This document shows, piece after piece, positions 1 to 9,254 of a DNA stretch of 64,000 nt. Positions within the stretch are counted from its first letter, which is position 1. Each line of letters starts with the position of its first letter. Below the pieces are notes generated by a model. The model was not told where the DNA came from, did not search any database, and saw only the letters and a list, made by a program, of their open reading frames with translations. Origin of the DNA: Rhizobium sp. 9140. Lineage in GTDB: Bacteria > Pseudomonadota > Alphaproteobacteria > Rhizobiales > Rhizobiaceae. Where the stretch lies: the NCBI RefSeq assembly GCF_900067135.1, contig NZ_FJUR01000002.1, positions 186,001-250,000 on the forward strand, written 5' to 3'. The translations under genes and the position numbers were made by a program.

Positions 1-1037
1 ATGACTTCAAACTCAGCCGCCGCCATTTTGGCATGCTTGCCGCGGGCGTTGCCGCATCCGCCGCCCTGCCGTTCTCCGCCCGCGCCGCGGGCGGCACGGC
101 CATCGCGGCGACCTTTCCCGGTAATTGGGAAGACGCATATCGCAAAGCGCTAACGCCCATCCTCGAGGCGGAAGGCTTTGGCCTGACGATCGCCCCGGCC
201 ATGGCCCAGGACCAGCTCGCCAAGGTCATGGCAAGTCCCGGCAACCCACCTTTCGACACGCTCCTGATGTCGCCGGGCCAGATGGCCATCGCCATCGAAA
301 AGGACCTGATCCAGAAGATCGACCCCGGCCGGTTGAAGAACTGGGGTATGCTCGATCCCGCTTTCCAGGGTGAGTATGGCCCGACGGTCACCATCGAGGT
401 CAACGGCATCGCCTACAATCCCGACATTGTGCCGAAGCCCAAGGGTTACCGTGACCTGTTCGAGAACCGGGCCTACCAGGGCAAGGTGTCGTGGACCGGC
501 TTTGCCTCCAACACCGCCGTCATGGCCTATACCGAGATGGCAAAAATCTTCGGCTCGGGGCCAAACGACATGGATGCCGTCTTCAAGCTCTTCAAGGAGC
601 ATCCCGAGCAGCTTCAGGGCGTGGTCGACAGCACCAACCACCAGATGACGCTCTTCCAGCAGGGGGAAATCGCCGTGTTCATGTGCTCGACCGGCAATGT
701 CGCGCGGCTGAAGTCGCTGGGCATGAATGCGGAATTCGTACAGCCCGAAACGGGTTCTCCCGCCGCCCCCGTCAACATCCACCTGACAAAGGGCGCCAAG
801 AACCTCGACGCGGCTTATGCCTATATGGATGCCGCGATTTCCAAGGCCGCGCAGGACATGCTGAAGATGCCGCCGACGGAGATGTTCCCGACCAACAAGG
901 AGGTCGCGCTGACGCCGGGCATCGAAGCCTACGTCACCCGCGATCAGCTCTCCAAGATGGTCTACCCGGATTGGGCGGCCATCAACAAGAACCGCGCGGA
1001 ATGGATCCGCGCGTTCGACGCTCTGGCTGCCGGCTGA
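1..1037 (+). CDS. ABC transporter substrate-binding protein, 5' partial, Tat-exported
   Basis: Periplasmic binding protein of the extracellular solute-binding family 1/8 type used by spermidine/putrescine and iron-like importers. The frame stays open to the left edge. The residues before the first in-window ATG (position 33) read DFKLSRRHFGMLAAG, a twin-arginine motif followed by a hydrophobic stretch and an A-R-A cleavage-like site. The real start is therefore just outside the window and export by the Tat system is likely. The C-terminal part has the usual DALAAG-like ending. Two polyamine-type permeases follow 12 bases downstream. No ATPase is visible in this operon, so it is probably upstream of the window. 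Substrate unknown; the M24 and flavin reductase genes downstream suggest an amino-acid- or amine-like compound. Confidence 0.88.
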   Translation, partial: DFKLSRRHFGMLAAGVAASAALPFSARAAGGTAIAATFPGNWEDAYRKALTPILEAEGFGLTIAPAMAQDQLAKVMASPGNPPFDTLLMSPGQMAIAIEKDLIQKIDPGRLKNWGMLDPAFQGEYGPTVTIEVNGIAYNPDIVPKPKGYRDLFENRAYQGKVSWTGFASNTAVMAYTEMAKIFGSGPNDMDAVFKLFKEHPEQLQGVVDSTNHQMTLFQQGEIAVFMCSTGNVARLKSLGMNAEFVQPETGSPAAPVNIHLTKGAKNLDAAYAYMDAAISKAAQDMLKMPPTEMFPTNKEVALTPGIEAYVTRDQLSKMVYPDWAAINKNRAEWIRAFDALAAG

Positions 1038-1049
1038 GGAGCAAAGACC

Positions 1050-1877
1050 ATGAAGGCGAGCGGTTTTCCTTATGTCGTGCCGATGCTCATGCTATCGGTG
1101 GCGTTCTTCGCAACGCCGCTCGCCGTCCTCGTGGGCTTCAGCTTTTCCGGGCCGGGAGGAGCGACCGTCGAACATTACGGGCGCTTCTTCGGCGACGCAT
1201 TCAATTTCCGGGTCCTCGTCTCCACGGCGCGGCTCGGGCTGGAAACAGTGGTGGGAACGACTTTGCTCGGCGTGCCCATCGCGCTCCTCTACTGGCACAG
1301 CGGCCGCACCGCCCGCCAGATCATCATCTTCCTGACACTCATTCCCATGCTCACGAGCAACGTCGTGCGCACCTTCGCATGGATCGTCATTCTGGGACGG
1401 CAGGGGCCGATCAGCGAGGCTTTGATGGCGCTGGGCCTGACCGGCAGCCCGATCAGCCTGATGTTTACCGAGTTCGGGCTGCTGTTGGCCATGTGCCAGA
1501 TCGACCTGCCACTGATCATCCTGCCGCTGGTCGCCATCCTCTCGCGCACACCCGTGCAGTTCACCGAGGCAGCGCAGGTCTCGGGCGCGGGTCCGTGGCG
1601 CATTCTCGTCACCGTGCTTCTGCCCTTGATGCTACCGGGTCTGCTTGCCGGGTGGATACTGGTCTTTGCAAGCACCAGCAGCTCCTTCGTGACGCAGGCG
1701 GTTATCGGCGGGGCGCGCAATGTCTATGTGCCGCAGCTCATCTACCGCGAGGTCGGCACGCTGTTCGACTGGCCGCTTGCCTCCGCCATCGCGGTCGTCC
1801 TTCTCATTTCCACCGGCTGCCTCCTGGTCGCCATGACGATGATATCCCGCCACAGGAGGCTGGTCGGCCATGCGTGA
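1050..1877 (+). CDS. ABC transporter permease (PotB-like)
   Basis: Inner-membrane permease, 275 residues, with about six hydrophobic segments. Near residues 170-190 it has the conserved binding-protein-dependent permease loop (EAAQVSGAGPWRILVTVLLP), which contacts the ATPase. A GAGGAG Shine-Dalgarno lies just before the ATG, overlapping the end of the binding-protein gene. It overlaps the next permease gene by 8 bases, so the two subunits are translationally coupled. The pairing with the binding protein upstream suggests a PotABCD-type importer. Confidence 0.9.
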   Translation: MKASGFPYVVPMLMLSVAFFATPLAVLVGFSFSGPGGATVEHYGRFFGDAFNFRVLVSTARLGLETVVGTTLLGVPIALLYWHSGRTARQIIIFLTLIPMLTSNVVRTFAWIVILGRQGPISEALMALGLTGSPISLMFTEFGLLLAMCQIDLPLIILPLVAILSRTPVQFTEAAQVSGAGPWRILVTVLLPLMLPGLLAGWILVFASTSSSFVTQAVIGGARNVYVPQLIYREVGTLFDWPLASAIAVVLLISTGCLLVAMTMISRHRRLVGHA

Positions 1878-2691
1878 CATGAAGGAAAATCCGGTCCCGG
1901 CTCTGCTCTACAAGGTCTTCGTGTTCGGCTTCGGCAGCCTGTGCGTTGTCTATCTGGTGGCGCCTATCGTCATCGCGCTGACGATGTCGTTCACCTCGGG
2001 ACAGACGCTCAAATATCCGCCGGAAGGCTTTTCGTTCCGCTGGTACGAGGCACTGCTCGATCCGGTCCGCTCGGCGATCGAACACGCCGCCGCCTGGAAC
2101 TCGTTGAAGATCGCCGGCCTTGCTGTCCTTGGTGCACTCCTCTTTGCCGTGCCTGCCACCATCGGCATGACGCGGATGCGGCGCAGCACCGTCGGCACCA
2201 TCGAGCCTCTGCTGCTGGCGCCCCTCGTTCTACCGAGCCTTGTCTATGGTCTGGCCGCCCTCATCGTCGCGAACTTCGTCGGCCTCCAGCCCTCGCTCTG
2301 GCTGACGGTGACCGGGCATGTCGTGGTGTTCGGGCCGCTGATGTACCGCGCGGCCTCCGTTGTGGCGCAGGGGCTCAACCCATCGCTTGCAGAGGCATCG
2401 ACAGTGATGGGCGCGACGTGGTTCACGACGCTGCGCCGGGTGACGATCCCGCTCCTGATGCCGGGCATTCTCGCGGGCGCCTTCCTCGTCTTCATCCAGT
2501 CGCTCGATAACGTCTCGGTCTCGCTCTTCCTTGCCGACGCTCAGACGACCGTGCTGCCGTTGCGTATGTTCGCGCTCATCGAGGAATCCCTCGACGTCCG
2601 CGTGGCCGCCATCTCCGGCATCCTCATCGGCCTCACCCTCGTGGTGATGCTCGTTGCACGGCGCGTCCTCGCGCCACAGAGGCAGCCCTGA
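1870..2691 (+). CDS. ABC transporter permease (PotC-like)
   Basis: Second inner-membrane permease of the same importer, 273 residues. The conserved loop EASTVMGATWFTTLRRVTIP near residues 175-195 is the ATPase contact site. The start ATG lies inside the end of the preceding permease gene (8-base overlap). A second in-frame ATG three codons later could also be used. The gene ends about 40 bases before the M24-family gene, so the operon continues. Compound transported unknown. Confidence 0.9.
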   Translation: MRDMKENPVPALLYKVFVFGFGSLCVVYLVAPIVIALTMSFTSGQTLKYPPEGFSFRWYEALLDPVRSAIEHAAAWNSLKIAGLAVLGALLFAVPATIGMTRMRRSTVGTIEPLLLAPLVLPSLVYGLAALIVANFVGLQPSLWLTVTGHVVVFGPLMYRAASVVAQGLNPSLAEASTVMGATWFTTLRRVTIPLLMPGILAGAFLVFIQSLDNVSVSLFLADAQTTVLPLRMFALIEESLDVRVAAISGILIGLTLVVMLVARRVLAPQRQP

Positions 2692-2734
2692 CCCATCCCT
2701 CTCAAACTCTGCCAAACGCTCAAGGACATCGCTC

Positions 2735-4159
2735 ATGAACATACGTCCGACCCAGACAGGCGCCCACCGCATCGGATCGCTGCTTGCGGATTTCGCGCCC
2801 GATTTTGATTTCTCAGCACCTCTGCCGCTGCCCGTCGAAGAGTTCGAGGAGCGCCTGCGCCGCATCCGCCGGCAGGCCGTGGAAGCCGGGCACGACGCCC
2901 TTATCGTCCACACTGGCGGCGTCGGTTGGTTCCACACCTCGAATGCCTATCTCCGCTACATCTGCGACTGGATGCGCGAAGGCGTGCTCATCATCCCGAC
3001 GGATGAAGACAAGCCGATGGTCCTCCTCTCGTTCTTCACCCAGTCCGTTCTTCTGCCGCCTGGTGGCGAGCCTGTCCTCGTCGAAGACATCTGGCAGATT
3101 GGTCCGATCGGCCGCGAATATGCCGACCGCCCCGGCGACAGCGTCATCAAGACGGCGGAGAAGTGCGCGGAACTGCTCGGCAGCCTTGGCCTGTCCAAAG
3201 GCCAGATCGGCCGCATCGGCGACCGGACCTCGCTGACATTTTGGGCCGGGCTTGAGGACCTGCTGCCCACGGCAAAGTTCGTCGCCGACAACGCCATCCT
3301 CGACCGCCTGCAGAAAGTGCGGTCGCCGCGTGAGATCGAGATGTTTCACGCTGCAGCCCAGCTTGCCAGCATCGGCACGCAGGCCGCCTATCATGTCGCC
3401 AGACCCGGCGTGACCGATCACGAAATCTACGCGGCCTTCAGCGTCGCGCAGATGGCACTCGGCGGTGAGACGGGCGACGGCTACCAGATCGGCATCAACG
3501 AATTCGGTACCCATTGCGGAAAGCCCTACGGCCATATCGTCCGCCTCGGCGACCTCATTAACCTCTACATCTCCAACGTGACATATCGCGGCTACACCGC
3601 GCAGACGGCCCGCATGATCGCGGTCGGCGATATCACGCCCCGTCAGGAAGAGGTGCTCGCGGCCTGCACCGATGGGGTGAAGCGCGCAGAAAAGCTGATC
3701 CGTCCGGGCACCCTGATGCGCGACATCAACAATGCGGCCTTCGAGCCGATGATCGAGCGCGGCATGCTAACTTCGCCCGAAGCGCGCGGCATGCCGTATA
3801 ACTGGGCGCCGATGGAGGATGGCAGTGCCCGCCTCGTGCCCCGGCAATATGTGAAGAATATCGACTGGGAGGCACAGGGCCGCACGCTCATGCACCTCTA
3901 CCCCGCAACCGAAGGCCCGCACAATCCGAACCTCGGCCACTCCGTCGGCATGGCCGGCGGGCAGAACAGCTTCAACATCTCCTCCCATAATTACGACAGG
4001 CTGGAAGAAGGCATGGTGTTCGTGATGCACACGCAATGGCTGGAGCCGCTGTCGGCAGGTTGCAACATCGGCGACATGTATGTCGTCACCAAGGATGGCT
4101 TCGAGAACCTCAGCCGGCACACGCCGCTCGAAACCCATCGCATAGACGCAGGCGCCTGA
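2735..4159 (+). CDS. M24 (creatinase/aminopeptidase P fold) family protein lacking metal ligands
   Basis: 474-residue protein with a creatinase N-terminal domain (about 40-190) and an M24 pita-bread domain (about 200-460). The start at 2735 is preferred over an open frame beginning at 2654, because AAGGA lies 9 bases upstream and the domain starts there. In metal-dependent M24 peptidases the ligands are D, D, H, E, E. Here the LDxG position reads LYIS, the SDxTR position reads AQTAR, the histidine is kept in GHSVGM (about residue 400), and the two glutamates appear replaced (MHTQW, NIGDM). That resembles metal-independent creatinase-like hydrolases rather than Xaa-Pro peptidases. It probably acts on the compound imported by the upstream transporter, as a C-N hydrolase (inference). 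Exact substrate not recognised. Confidence 0.8.
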   Translation: MNIRPTQTGAHRIGSLLADFAPDFDFSAPLPLPVEEFEERLRRIRRQAVEAGHDALIVHTGGVGWFHTSNAYLRYICDWMREGVLIIPTDEDKPMVLLSFFTQSVLLPPGGEPVLVEDIWQIGPIGREYADRPGDSVIKTAEKCAELLGSLGLSKGQIGRIGDRTSLTFWAGLEDLLPTAKFVADNAILDRLQKVRSPREIEMFHAAAQLASIGTQAAYHVARPGVTDHEIYAAFSVAQMALGGETGDGYQIGINEFGTHCGKPYGHIVRLGDLINLYISNVTYRGYTAQTARMIAVGDITPRQEEVLAACTDGVKRAEKLIRPGTLMRDINNAAFEPMIERGMLTSPEARGMPYNWAPMEDGSARLVPRQYVKNIDWEAQGRTLMHLYPATEGPHNPNLGHSVGMAGGQNSFNISSHNYDRLEEGMVFVMHTQWLEPLSAGCNIGDMYVVTKDGFENLSRHTPLETHRIDAGA

Positions 4160-4160
4160 C

Positions 4161-4841
4161 ATGACCGATAACAAGCACCACACGCATTTCGATTTCGCAA
4201 AGCTCACCGAGCGCGAGCGCTACAAGATCCTGATCGGCACGGTCATTCCGCGTCCGATCGCCTTGGTGACGACGGTGAACAAGGCGGGCCGGCCGAATGC
4301 CGGTCCGTTCAGCTTCTTCAACGTTCTGACCCATGATCCGGCCATCGTCGCCATCGGCGTCGAGAACTATTCCGACATGCGCTTCAAGGATACCGCCCGC
4401 AACATCCGCGAAACCGGCGAATTCACGGTCCATATCTGCGATGACGCGCTCGTTTCCCAGATGGAAATTTGCGCGATCAAGTTTGCCCCCGAGGTCGATG
4501 AGTTGACGGAAGCTGACCTCGAAACCGTGCCGGGTAACATGGTGCGCAGTCCTCGTATCCTTGCCGCACCCGCAGCGCTGGAGTGCCGCCGTCACACGAC
4601 CCTCCAGGTGGGTCCGGCTCGTGAGATCATCCTCGGAGAGGTCGTCGGCGTCTACGTCCGCAGCGACGCGGTCAACCCTGATAACCTGTACATCGACCAG
4701 CAACGGATGGACGCCGTCGGCCGCATGGGCGGCCACACCTATACGCGGACCCGGGATCAGTTCGACGTCAAGACGCAGACGCCGGAGGAATGGAGCATAC
4801 GGATCGGGGAAGACCGGGGAATGCTAAAGGGTTCAAGGTGA
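4161..4841 (+). CDS. Flavin reductase-like domain protein (FMN-binding split barrel)
   Basis: 226 residues. The N-terminal block IPRPIALVTTVNKAGRPNAGPFSFFN is the hallmark of flavin reductase-like/DIM6-NTAB FMN-binding proteins. Such proteins reduce free FMN for a monooxygenase or act as small flavoenzymes. The gene starts one base after the stop of the M24 gene, so the two are tightly coupled and likely serve one catabolic step sequence. No partner monooxygenase is visible in the window. The operon appears to end here: the next gene is on the other strand and 125 bases separate them. Confidence 0.85.
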   Translation: MTDNKHHTHFDFAKLTERERYKILIGTVIPRPIALVTTVNKAGRPNAGPFSFFNVLTHDPAIVAIGVENYSDMRFKDTARNIRETGEFTVHICDDALVSQMEICAIKFAPEVDELTEADLETVPGNMVRSPRILAAPAALECRRHTTLQVGPAREIILGEVVGVYVRSDAVNPDNLYIDQQRMDAVGRMGGHTYTRTRDQFDVKTQTPEEWSIRIGEDRGMLKGSR

Positions 4842-4966
4842 GCGGAAGATCGTGATCTCGTCAGATCATCTTGGCGCCTCGGCCTCTCCTGACGATCGTG
4901 TCGATACCAATGTGCCGCTTCTCAACATCACGGTTTCCCCGAACCCTGCGCCTTTCCGCGGGGACA

Positions 4967-6058
4967 TCAACACTCGGTCGCTATCCTCGCCTCGGTCTCC
5001 GCATCGAAAAGGTGGATATGTTCGGGCACAATACCGATCGAGATCCTGCTTCCGACACTCACGGGACTGCGCCCGTTGGTGACCAGAACGATTTCCGGCT
5101 TGCTGTTCGTGGCGATGTAGCTGTTCGACCCAGTGCTCTCGACTGTCGCGACATCGAGGTGGATCGCTCCGGCGCCGGTGGTATCAATGACGAGATGCTC
5201 GGGTCTCAGACCCGCGATCAGCGAGCGCCCACGGGGCACCGGGCGGTTGACCGGGAGGTGTTGTCCTTCCCCGAACGGGAGAATGATCGAACGCCCATCG
5301 TCGGCGGCGACCGCCGGTACGAAGTTCATGGCGGGCGAGCCGATGAAGCCGGCGACGAAGCGGTTGACCGGGCGATCGTAGAGATCGAGCGGCGCGCCCT
5401 GCTGCTCGATGATGCCTTGGCGCATGACGACGACGTGGTCGGCCATGGTCATCGCCTCGATCTGGTCGTGCGTGACATAGACGGAGGTGGCGCCCAGCCG
5501 GTCGTGCAGCGCGCGGATCTCCTTGCGCATATGGACGCGCAGGGCGGCATCCAGATTGGACAGTGGCTCATCGAACAGAAACGCTTTGGGATGCCGGATG
5601 ATGGCGCGGCTCATGGCGACGCGCTGTCGCTGGCCGCCGGAAAGCTCGCGCGGGTAGCGCCCCATCAGGCCAGACAGTCCAGTTGTCGCCGCCACCTCTT
5701 CGGCCGCCTTCTTGGCTTCGGCCTTTTTCACGCCGCGGATGCGCAGGCTGTAGGTCAGGTTCTCTTCCACCGTCATGTGCGGATAAAGCGCATAGGACTG
5801 GAACACCATGGCCAGATCCCGCTTGCGTGGCGGCACGGCGTTCATCCGCTCGCCGGCGATGACGAGATCGCCGCTGGTGATCGTCTCCAGTCCGGCCATC
5901 GAACGCAGCAGAGTGGACTTGCCGCAGCCGGAAGGCCCGACGAGTGCGACGAACGACCCCTTGGCGATGCGCAGGTCGATATTCTTCAAGGCATGATAGG
6001 CGCCGTAATGCTTGTTGACGCCTGTCAACTCGATCTGCAGTTCGGTCTGGTTGCTCAT
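4967..6058 (-). CDS. ABC transporter ATP-binding protein (MalK/UgpC type)
   Basis: 363-residue ATPase energising the carbohydrate importer encoded upstream on this strand. Walker A GPSGCGKST (about 38-46), signature LSGGQRQRVAMSRA (about 135-148), Walker B FLFDEPLSNLD, H-loop YVTHDQIEA, and a C-terminal OB-fold regulatory domain typical of the MalK/UgpC group. The start chosen at 6058 overlaps the stop of the preceding permease by four bases (ATGA), matching the coupling elsewhere in this operon; a longer frame to 6166 would run into the permease. Last gene of the operon running from 11206 down to 4967. Confidence 0.93.
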   Translation of the reverse strand: MSNQTELQIELTGVNKHYGAYHALKNIDLRIAKGSFVALVGPSGCGKSTLLRSMAGLETITSGDLVIAGERMNAVPPRKRDLAMVFQSYALYPHMTVEENLTYSLRIRGVKKAEAKKAAEEVAATTGLSGLMGRYPRELSGGQRQRVAMSRAIIRHPKAFLFDEPLSNLDAALRVHMRKEIRALHDRLGATSVYVTHDQIEAMTMADHVVVMRQGIIEQQGAPLDLYDRPVNRFVAGFIGSPAMNFVPAVAADDGRSIILPFGEGQHLPVNRPVPRGRSLIAGLRPEHLVIDTTGAGAIHLDVATVESTGSNSYIATNSKPEIVLVTNGRSPVSVGSRISIGIVPEHIHLFDAETEARIATEC

Positions 6059-6882
6059 TTGAGGGCTCCCGAGGTGAGGCCGGAGACGATGCGGCGCTGA
6101 AGCAAGACGAAGATGGCGAGGATCGGCGTCACATACATCGAGGCATAGGCCAGGATGTTGTTCCACTCATTGGTGTTCGGCCCCATGAAGGAATTGAGCC
6201 CGACGCTGGCCGGTTGCAACTCAATGCTCTGGATCATCGACTTGGAATAGACGAACTCGCCGAAGGCCTGCATGAAGATGAGGATGCCGCTGACGAGAAT
6301 GCCGTTGCGGGCGAGCGGCAGGACGATGTTGAAGAAAGCCCCGATGCGCGAATTGCCATCGACGAGCGCGGCCTCTTCCAGCTCCATCGGCACGCTCATG
6401 AATGTGGAGCGGACGAGCACGACGTAGAAGGGCATGCTTTTTGCGGCAATCGCGATGATGACCGCCGTGCGCGGCGTGGAGAGAAGGCCGAGCTGCGAGA
6501 AACCAACGAAGATCGGCGTGATCAAAAGCGATGCCGGAAGGACCTGCAGCATGAGGATGAGAAAAAGGCCGACATCGACCCAGCGGTTGCGATAGCGTGC
6601 AAGCACATAGGCGCAGCCGGTGCCAAGGAGGATGATGATAGCGACGGACCCTGCCGCGATCACCAGCGAATTCCACATATATCGGCCCATGTCGCGGGTT
6701 TCCCAGACATAGGTGTAGACGCTCCATTGTGGATCACTGGGGAACAGACCGGGTGGGGTCGCGAACATGGCGGACCCGCTTTTCAGCGAGGTCACGTACA
6801 TCCAGTAGAGCGGAAAGAGATAGATCGCAGCGAGAATGCAGGCAATTGCCAGCATCAGGCGGTGTTTCGACGTTTCGCTCAT
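6055..6882 (-). CDS. Carbohydrate ABC transporter permease (MalG type)
   Basis: 275 residues, six predicted membrane segments, with the EAA loop (EEAALVDGNSRIGAFFNIVLP) near residues 170-190 that docks on the ATPase. Four-base ATGA overlaps with both the upstream permease and the downstream ATPase show strict translational coupling. Belongs to the CUT1 family, whose usual cargo is oligosaccharides or polyols. Which sugar is moved cannot be read from the sequence. Confidence 0.92.
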   Translation of the reverse strand: MSETSKHRLMLAIACILAAIYLFPLYWMYVTSLKSGSAMFATPPGLFPSDPQWSVYTYVWETRDMGRYMWNSLVIAAGSVAIIILLGTGCAYVLARYRNRWVDVGLFLILMLQVLPASLLITPIFVGFSQLGLLSTPRTAVIIAIAAKSMPFYVVLVRSTFMSVPMELEEAALVDGNSRIGAFFNIVLPLARNGILVSGILIFMQAFGEFVYSKSMIQSIELQPASVGLNSFMGPNTNEWNNILAYASMYVTPILAIFVLLQRRIVSGLTSGALK

Positions 6883-7781
6883 CCGCGCACCTCATGTCGT
6901 GTCGAACGCACATAGACGATGGCTGCGATCATCACGAACACGATCATGACGACCGAAATGGTCGCGCCCTGCGCAAAATCATACTGGCGGAACGACAGGT
7001 CCCACGCCCAGTACTGGGTGACGTTGGAGGAATTGTTCGGCCCGCCGGAGGTAATGGCCGCAAACAGGTCGAACTGCTGCAGGGTGAAGATGAGCCCGAG
7101 CGAGATGATGGCGCCGATGGTCGAGCGCATCATCGGCAGCGTGATCGTCGTGAACCGCTGGAACGCATTGGCGCCGTCCAGCTCGGCTGCTTCGAACAGA
7201 TCCTTGGGAATGGCGGACAGGCCGACGGACAGGAGGATCATGTTGAAGGAGGTGCCGAGCCAGATATTGGCGATGATGACGGCCCAGAGCGAGTAGTTCG
7301 GGTCGGAGCGCCAGAAGATGTTGCTGTCGATGATGCCGAGCGCGTTCAGCAGGTAATTGAGCACGCCGAAGTCGCCGGAGAGGATCCAGTTCCAGATGGC
7401 GCCGACCACGAGGCCGGGCATGACCCAGGACACGAGGAACAGGCCGCGCAGCCATGAAGCGCCGGGAAAGTTGGTCCAGAAGAACAAAGCGAGCGAGAAG
7501 CCGACGATGAACTGCCCGGCGATCGACGCGACGACGAAGATTGCGGTGTTCTTCAGGATCGGCCAGGTTTCCGGCTGGGAAAACAGTGTCACATAGTTTT
7601 TGAAGCCCACAAACGGCCGCGCGAACGTGCCGAGGCTGAACATGTCCACTTCCTGGAAACTCATCACGACGTTGTAGACCAGTGGCAGGCCGGCCATCAC
7701 GAACAGGAAGGCGAGGGGGAAGACGATCAAGGCGATATCGAAGCCTTTCCCGTCCGCCAGGCTGGAGAAAATGCGTTTCAT
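6879..7781 (-). CDS. Carbohydrate ABC transporter permease (MalF type)
   Basis: 300-residue inner-membrane permease with the ATPase-contact loop (EAAELDGANAFQRFTTITLP) near residue 210. Three in-frame ATGs occur (7811, 7793, 7781). The last is chosen because GGAG stands five bases upstream and the encoded protein then begins MKRIFSSL with the first membrane helix properly placed. Overlaps the MalG-type gene by four bases. A 10-bp hairpin lies in the 180-base gap separating it from the binding-protein gene upstream. Confidence 0.9.
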   Translation of the reverse strand: MKRIFSSLADGKGFDIALIVFPLAFLFVMAGLPLVYNVVMSFQEVDMFSLGTFARPFVGFKNYVTLFSQPETWPILKNTAIFVVASIAGQFIVGFSLALFFWTNFPGASWLRGLFLVSWVMPGLVVGAIWNWILSGDFGVLNYLLNALGIIDSNIFWRSDPNYSLWAVIIANIWLGTSFNMILLSVGLSAIPKDLFEAAELDGANAFQRFTTITLPMMRSTIGAIISLGLIFTLQQFDLFAAITSGGPNNSSNVTQYWAWDLSFRQYDFAQGATISVVMIVFVMIAAIVYVRSTRHEVRG

Positions 7782-7899
7782 CGTCGCTCCCATCAGAGCT
7801 TTTCCGGGCATCGGCGCGCGAGCGGCCCTGCGGTGATCATGCGTCGAAACAACGGTTCAAGTCGGGATTGGGCAGGTGAGGCTGCGTGTGAACACGGCA

Positions 7900-7934
7900 C
7901 CGGAGGAGGCAAGCGGACCTTTGTCCTCCTCCGG
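7900..7934 (-). other. Intercistronic hairpin between binding protein and permease
   Basis: Perfect 10-bp inverted repeat (CCGGAGGAGG / CCTCCTCCGG) with a 15-base loop, in the gap between the binding-protein stop and the MalF-type start. No T-run follows, so it is more likely an mRNA-stabilising or partial-attenuation hairpin that raises binding-protein dosage than a full terminator. Confidence 0.55.
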
Positions 7935-7961
7935 GCACCATGCTCTCCGGGAGGAAGCCTG

Positions 7962-9194
7962 TCAGCCGAGAACCGACTTGATCTTCGCTGCTGCCTGATC
8001 GAGTGCGTCCTGCGCACTCATCTGGCCGGTCAGGGCGCCCTGGATAGCGTCCTGGATGGCCTTGGAGATTTTCGGCCATGCCGGATGGGGGCCGCGGGGC
8101 TTCGCATACTTCAGCTGCTCGACGAACACCTTCAGCGCCGCATCCTTCTTCTCGTTGCCGGTCGGGGGAATGGCGATGTCAGCGCGGGCGGGAAGCTGGC
8201 CGAAGTCCTTGAACATCCGGTCGTCCTGCGATGCGAAATATTCGAGCACCTTGAAGGCTTCGTCGGGGTGCTGCGTGGTCGAGAAGATCGCCCAGTTGAA
8301 GTCGCCCATGGCGGACGAGCGCTCGGCGCCCGCTTCCGGCACGGGCAGAAGCGTTACGGCCCAGTCGAACTTTGCCTCTGTGCTCATCCGGTCGAGTTCC
8401 CAAGGGCCGGATATGACCATGGCGGCGTTGCCGGAGTTGAACGTGCCGGTGGAATCCCACTGGCCGCGGGTCAGCGTGTCGGGCGAAGCAAGCTTCTCGT
8501 CCATGATGGTCTTCCATGTGTCGAGCGCCTTCACGGCGCCCGGCGCGTTGATCGCCTCATAGGATGCGCCGCCCATCTGCGCCCAGGGCAGAAACTGGAA
8601 GGTGCCTTCCTCGCTGGCCTTGGCCGAGAATGCGAGACCATAGACGTTCTTGGCCGGGTCGTTCAGCTTGCGCGCAGCGTCCAAAAGCTCCGCCCATGTC
8701 TGCGGCGGCTTGTCGGGGTCGAGCCCCTTCGCCTCGAACATGTCCTTGTTGTAGTACAGCGCGATCGTGTTGGTGGCCTTCGGGATGCCGAAGTATTTTT
8801 CGTCCCACATGACGGAGGCGAGGGGGCCGGGGAAGTAGTTCTCGGTCTTCACCACACCCGAGGCCGCGATCTTGTCGCTGAGATCGAGGAAAGCCCCGCG
8901 TGACGAGAACAGGGCGTGCTCCGGATTGTCGATGGCGATGATATCGGGCGCCTGGCCGGTGGAATAGGCGCGCATGGCCTCGCTGACGACGTCGTCGAAC
9001 TGGATCTGGCGGTACTCCACCGTGATGCCGTTCTTCAGCGCATTGAAATCCTTGATCAGGTTCGGCGCCGGCTGGATGTCGCGGTCGAGCGACCAGACGG
9101 TGATCTTCACGTCTTCGGCATGTGCTGCCGGAACGAGCATGGAAGCTGTGGCCAGTGCGAGAGCACCGGCGGCAAGCCAGATTTTCATGGTCAT
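7962..9194 (-). CDS. Carbohydrate ABC transporter substrate-binding protein
   Basis: 410-residue periplasmic sugar-binding protein (extracellular solute-binding family 1, MalE-like). A Sec signal peptide [17 protein letters not shown] precedes an AHA-like cleavage site, and the mature protein starts [11 protein letters not shown]. The start at 9194 is chosen because AAGGAGG sits about five bases upstream; a longer frame to 9233 lacks this. Delivers the ligand to the two permeases downstream. The adjacent isomerase and dehydrogenase suggest a sugar, sugar acid or cyclitol that is oxidised and isomerised after uptake. Confidence 0.92.
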   Translation of the reverse strand: MTMKIWLAAGALALATASMLVPAAHAEDVKITVWSLDRDIQPAPNLIKDFNALKNGITVEYRQIQFDDVVSEAMRAYSTGQAPDIIAIDNPEHALFSSRGAFLDLSDKIAASGVVKTENYFPGPLASVMWDEKYFGIPKATNTIALYYNKDMFEAKGLDPDKPPQTWAELLDAARKLNDPAKNVYGLAFSAKASEEGTFQFLPWAQMGGASYEAINAPGAVKALDTWKTIMDEKLASPDTLTRGQWDSTGTFNSGNAAMVISGPWELDRMSTEAKFDWAVTLLPVPEAGAERSSAMGDFNWAIFSTTQHPDEAFKVLEYFASQDDRMFKDFGQLPARADIAIPPTGNEKKDAALKVFVEQLKYAKPRGPHPAWPKISKAIQDAIQGALTGQMSAQDALDQAAAKIKSVLG

Positions 9195-9254
9195 GTTCTC
9201 CTCCTTGGTTACGGGTCTTCCTCCGTGCGCCAACCTCCATGGCGCCCGGCCGTC

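Noticed and set aside
4842..4966. Possible terminator or small gene between the flavin reductase and the convergent ATPase
   Set aside because: No clear stem-loop with T-run and no frame with a ribosome site was found in these 125 bases.
4871..6100. 409-codon plus-strand frame over the MalK-type ATPase
   Set aside because: Complementary to an ATPase with all ABC motifs; no homology of its own.
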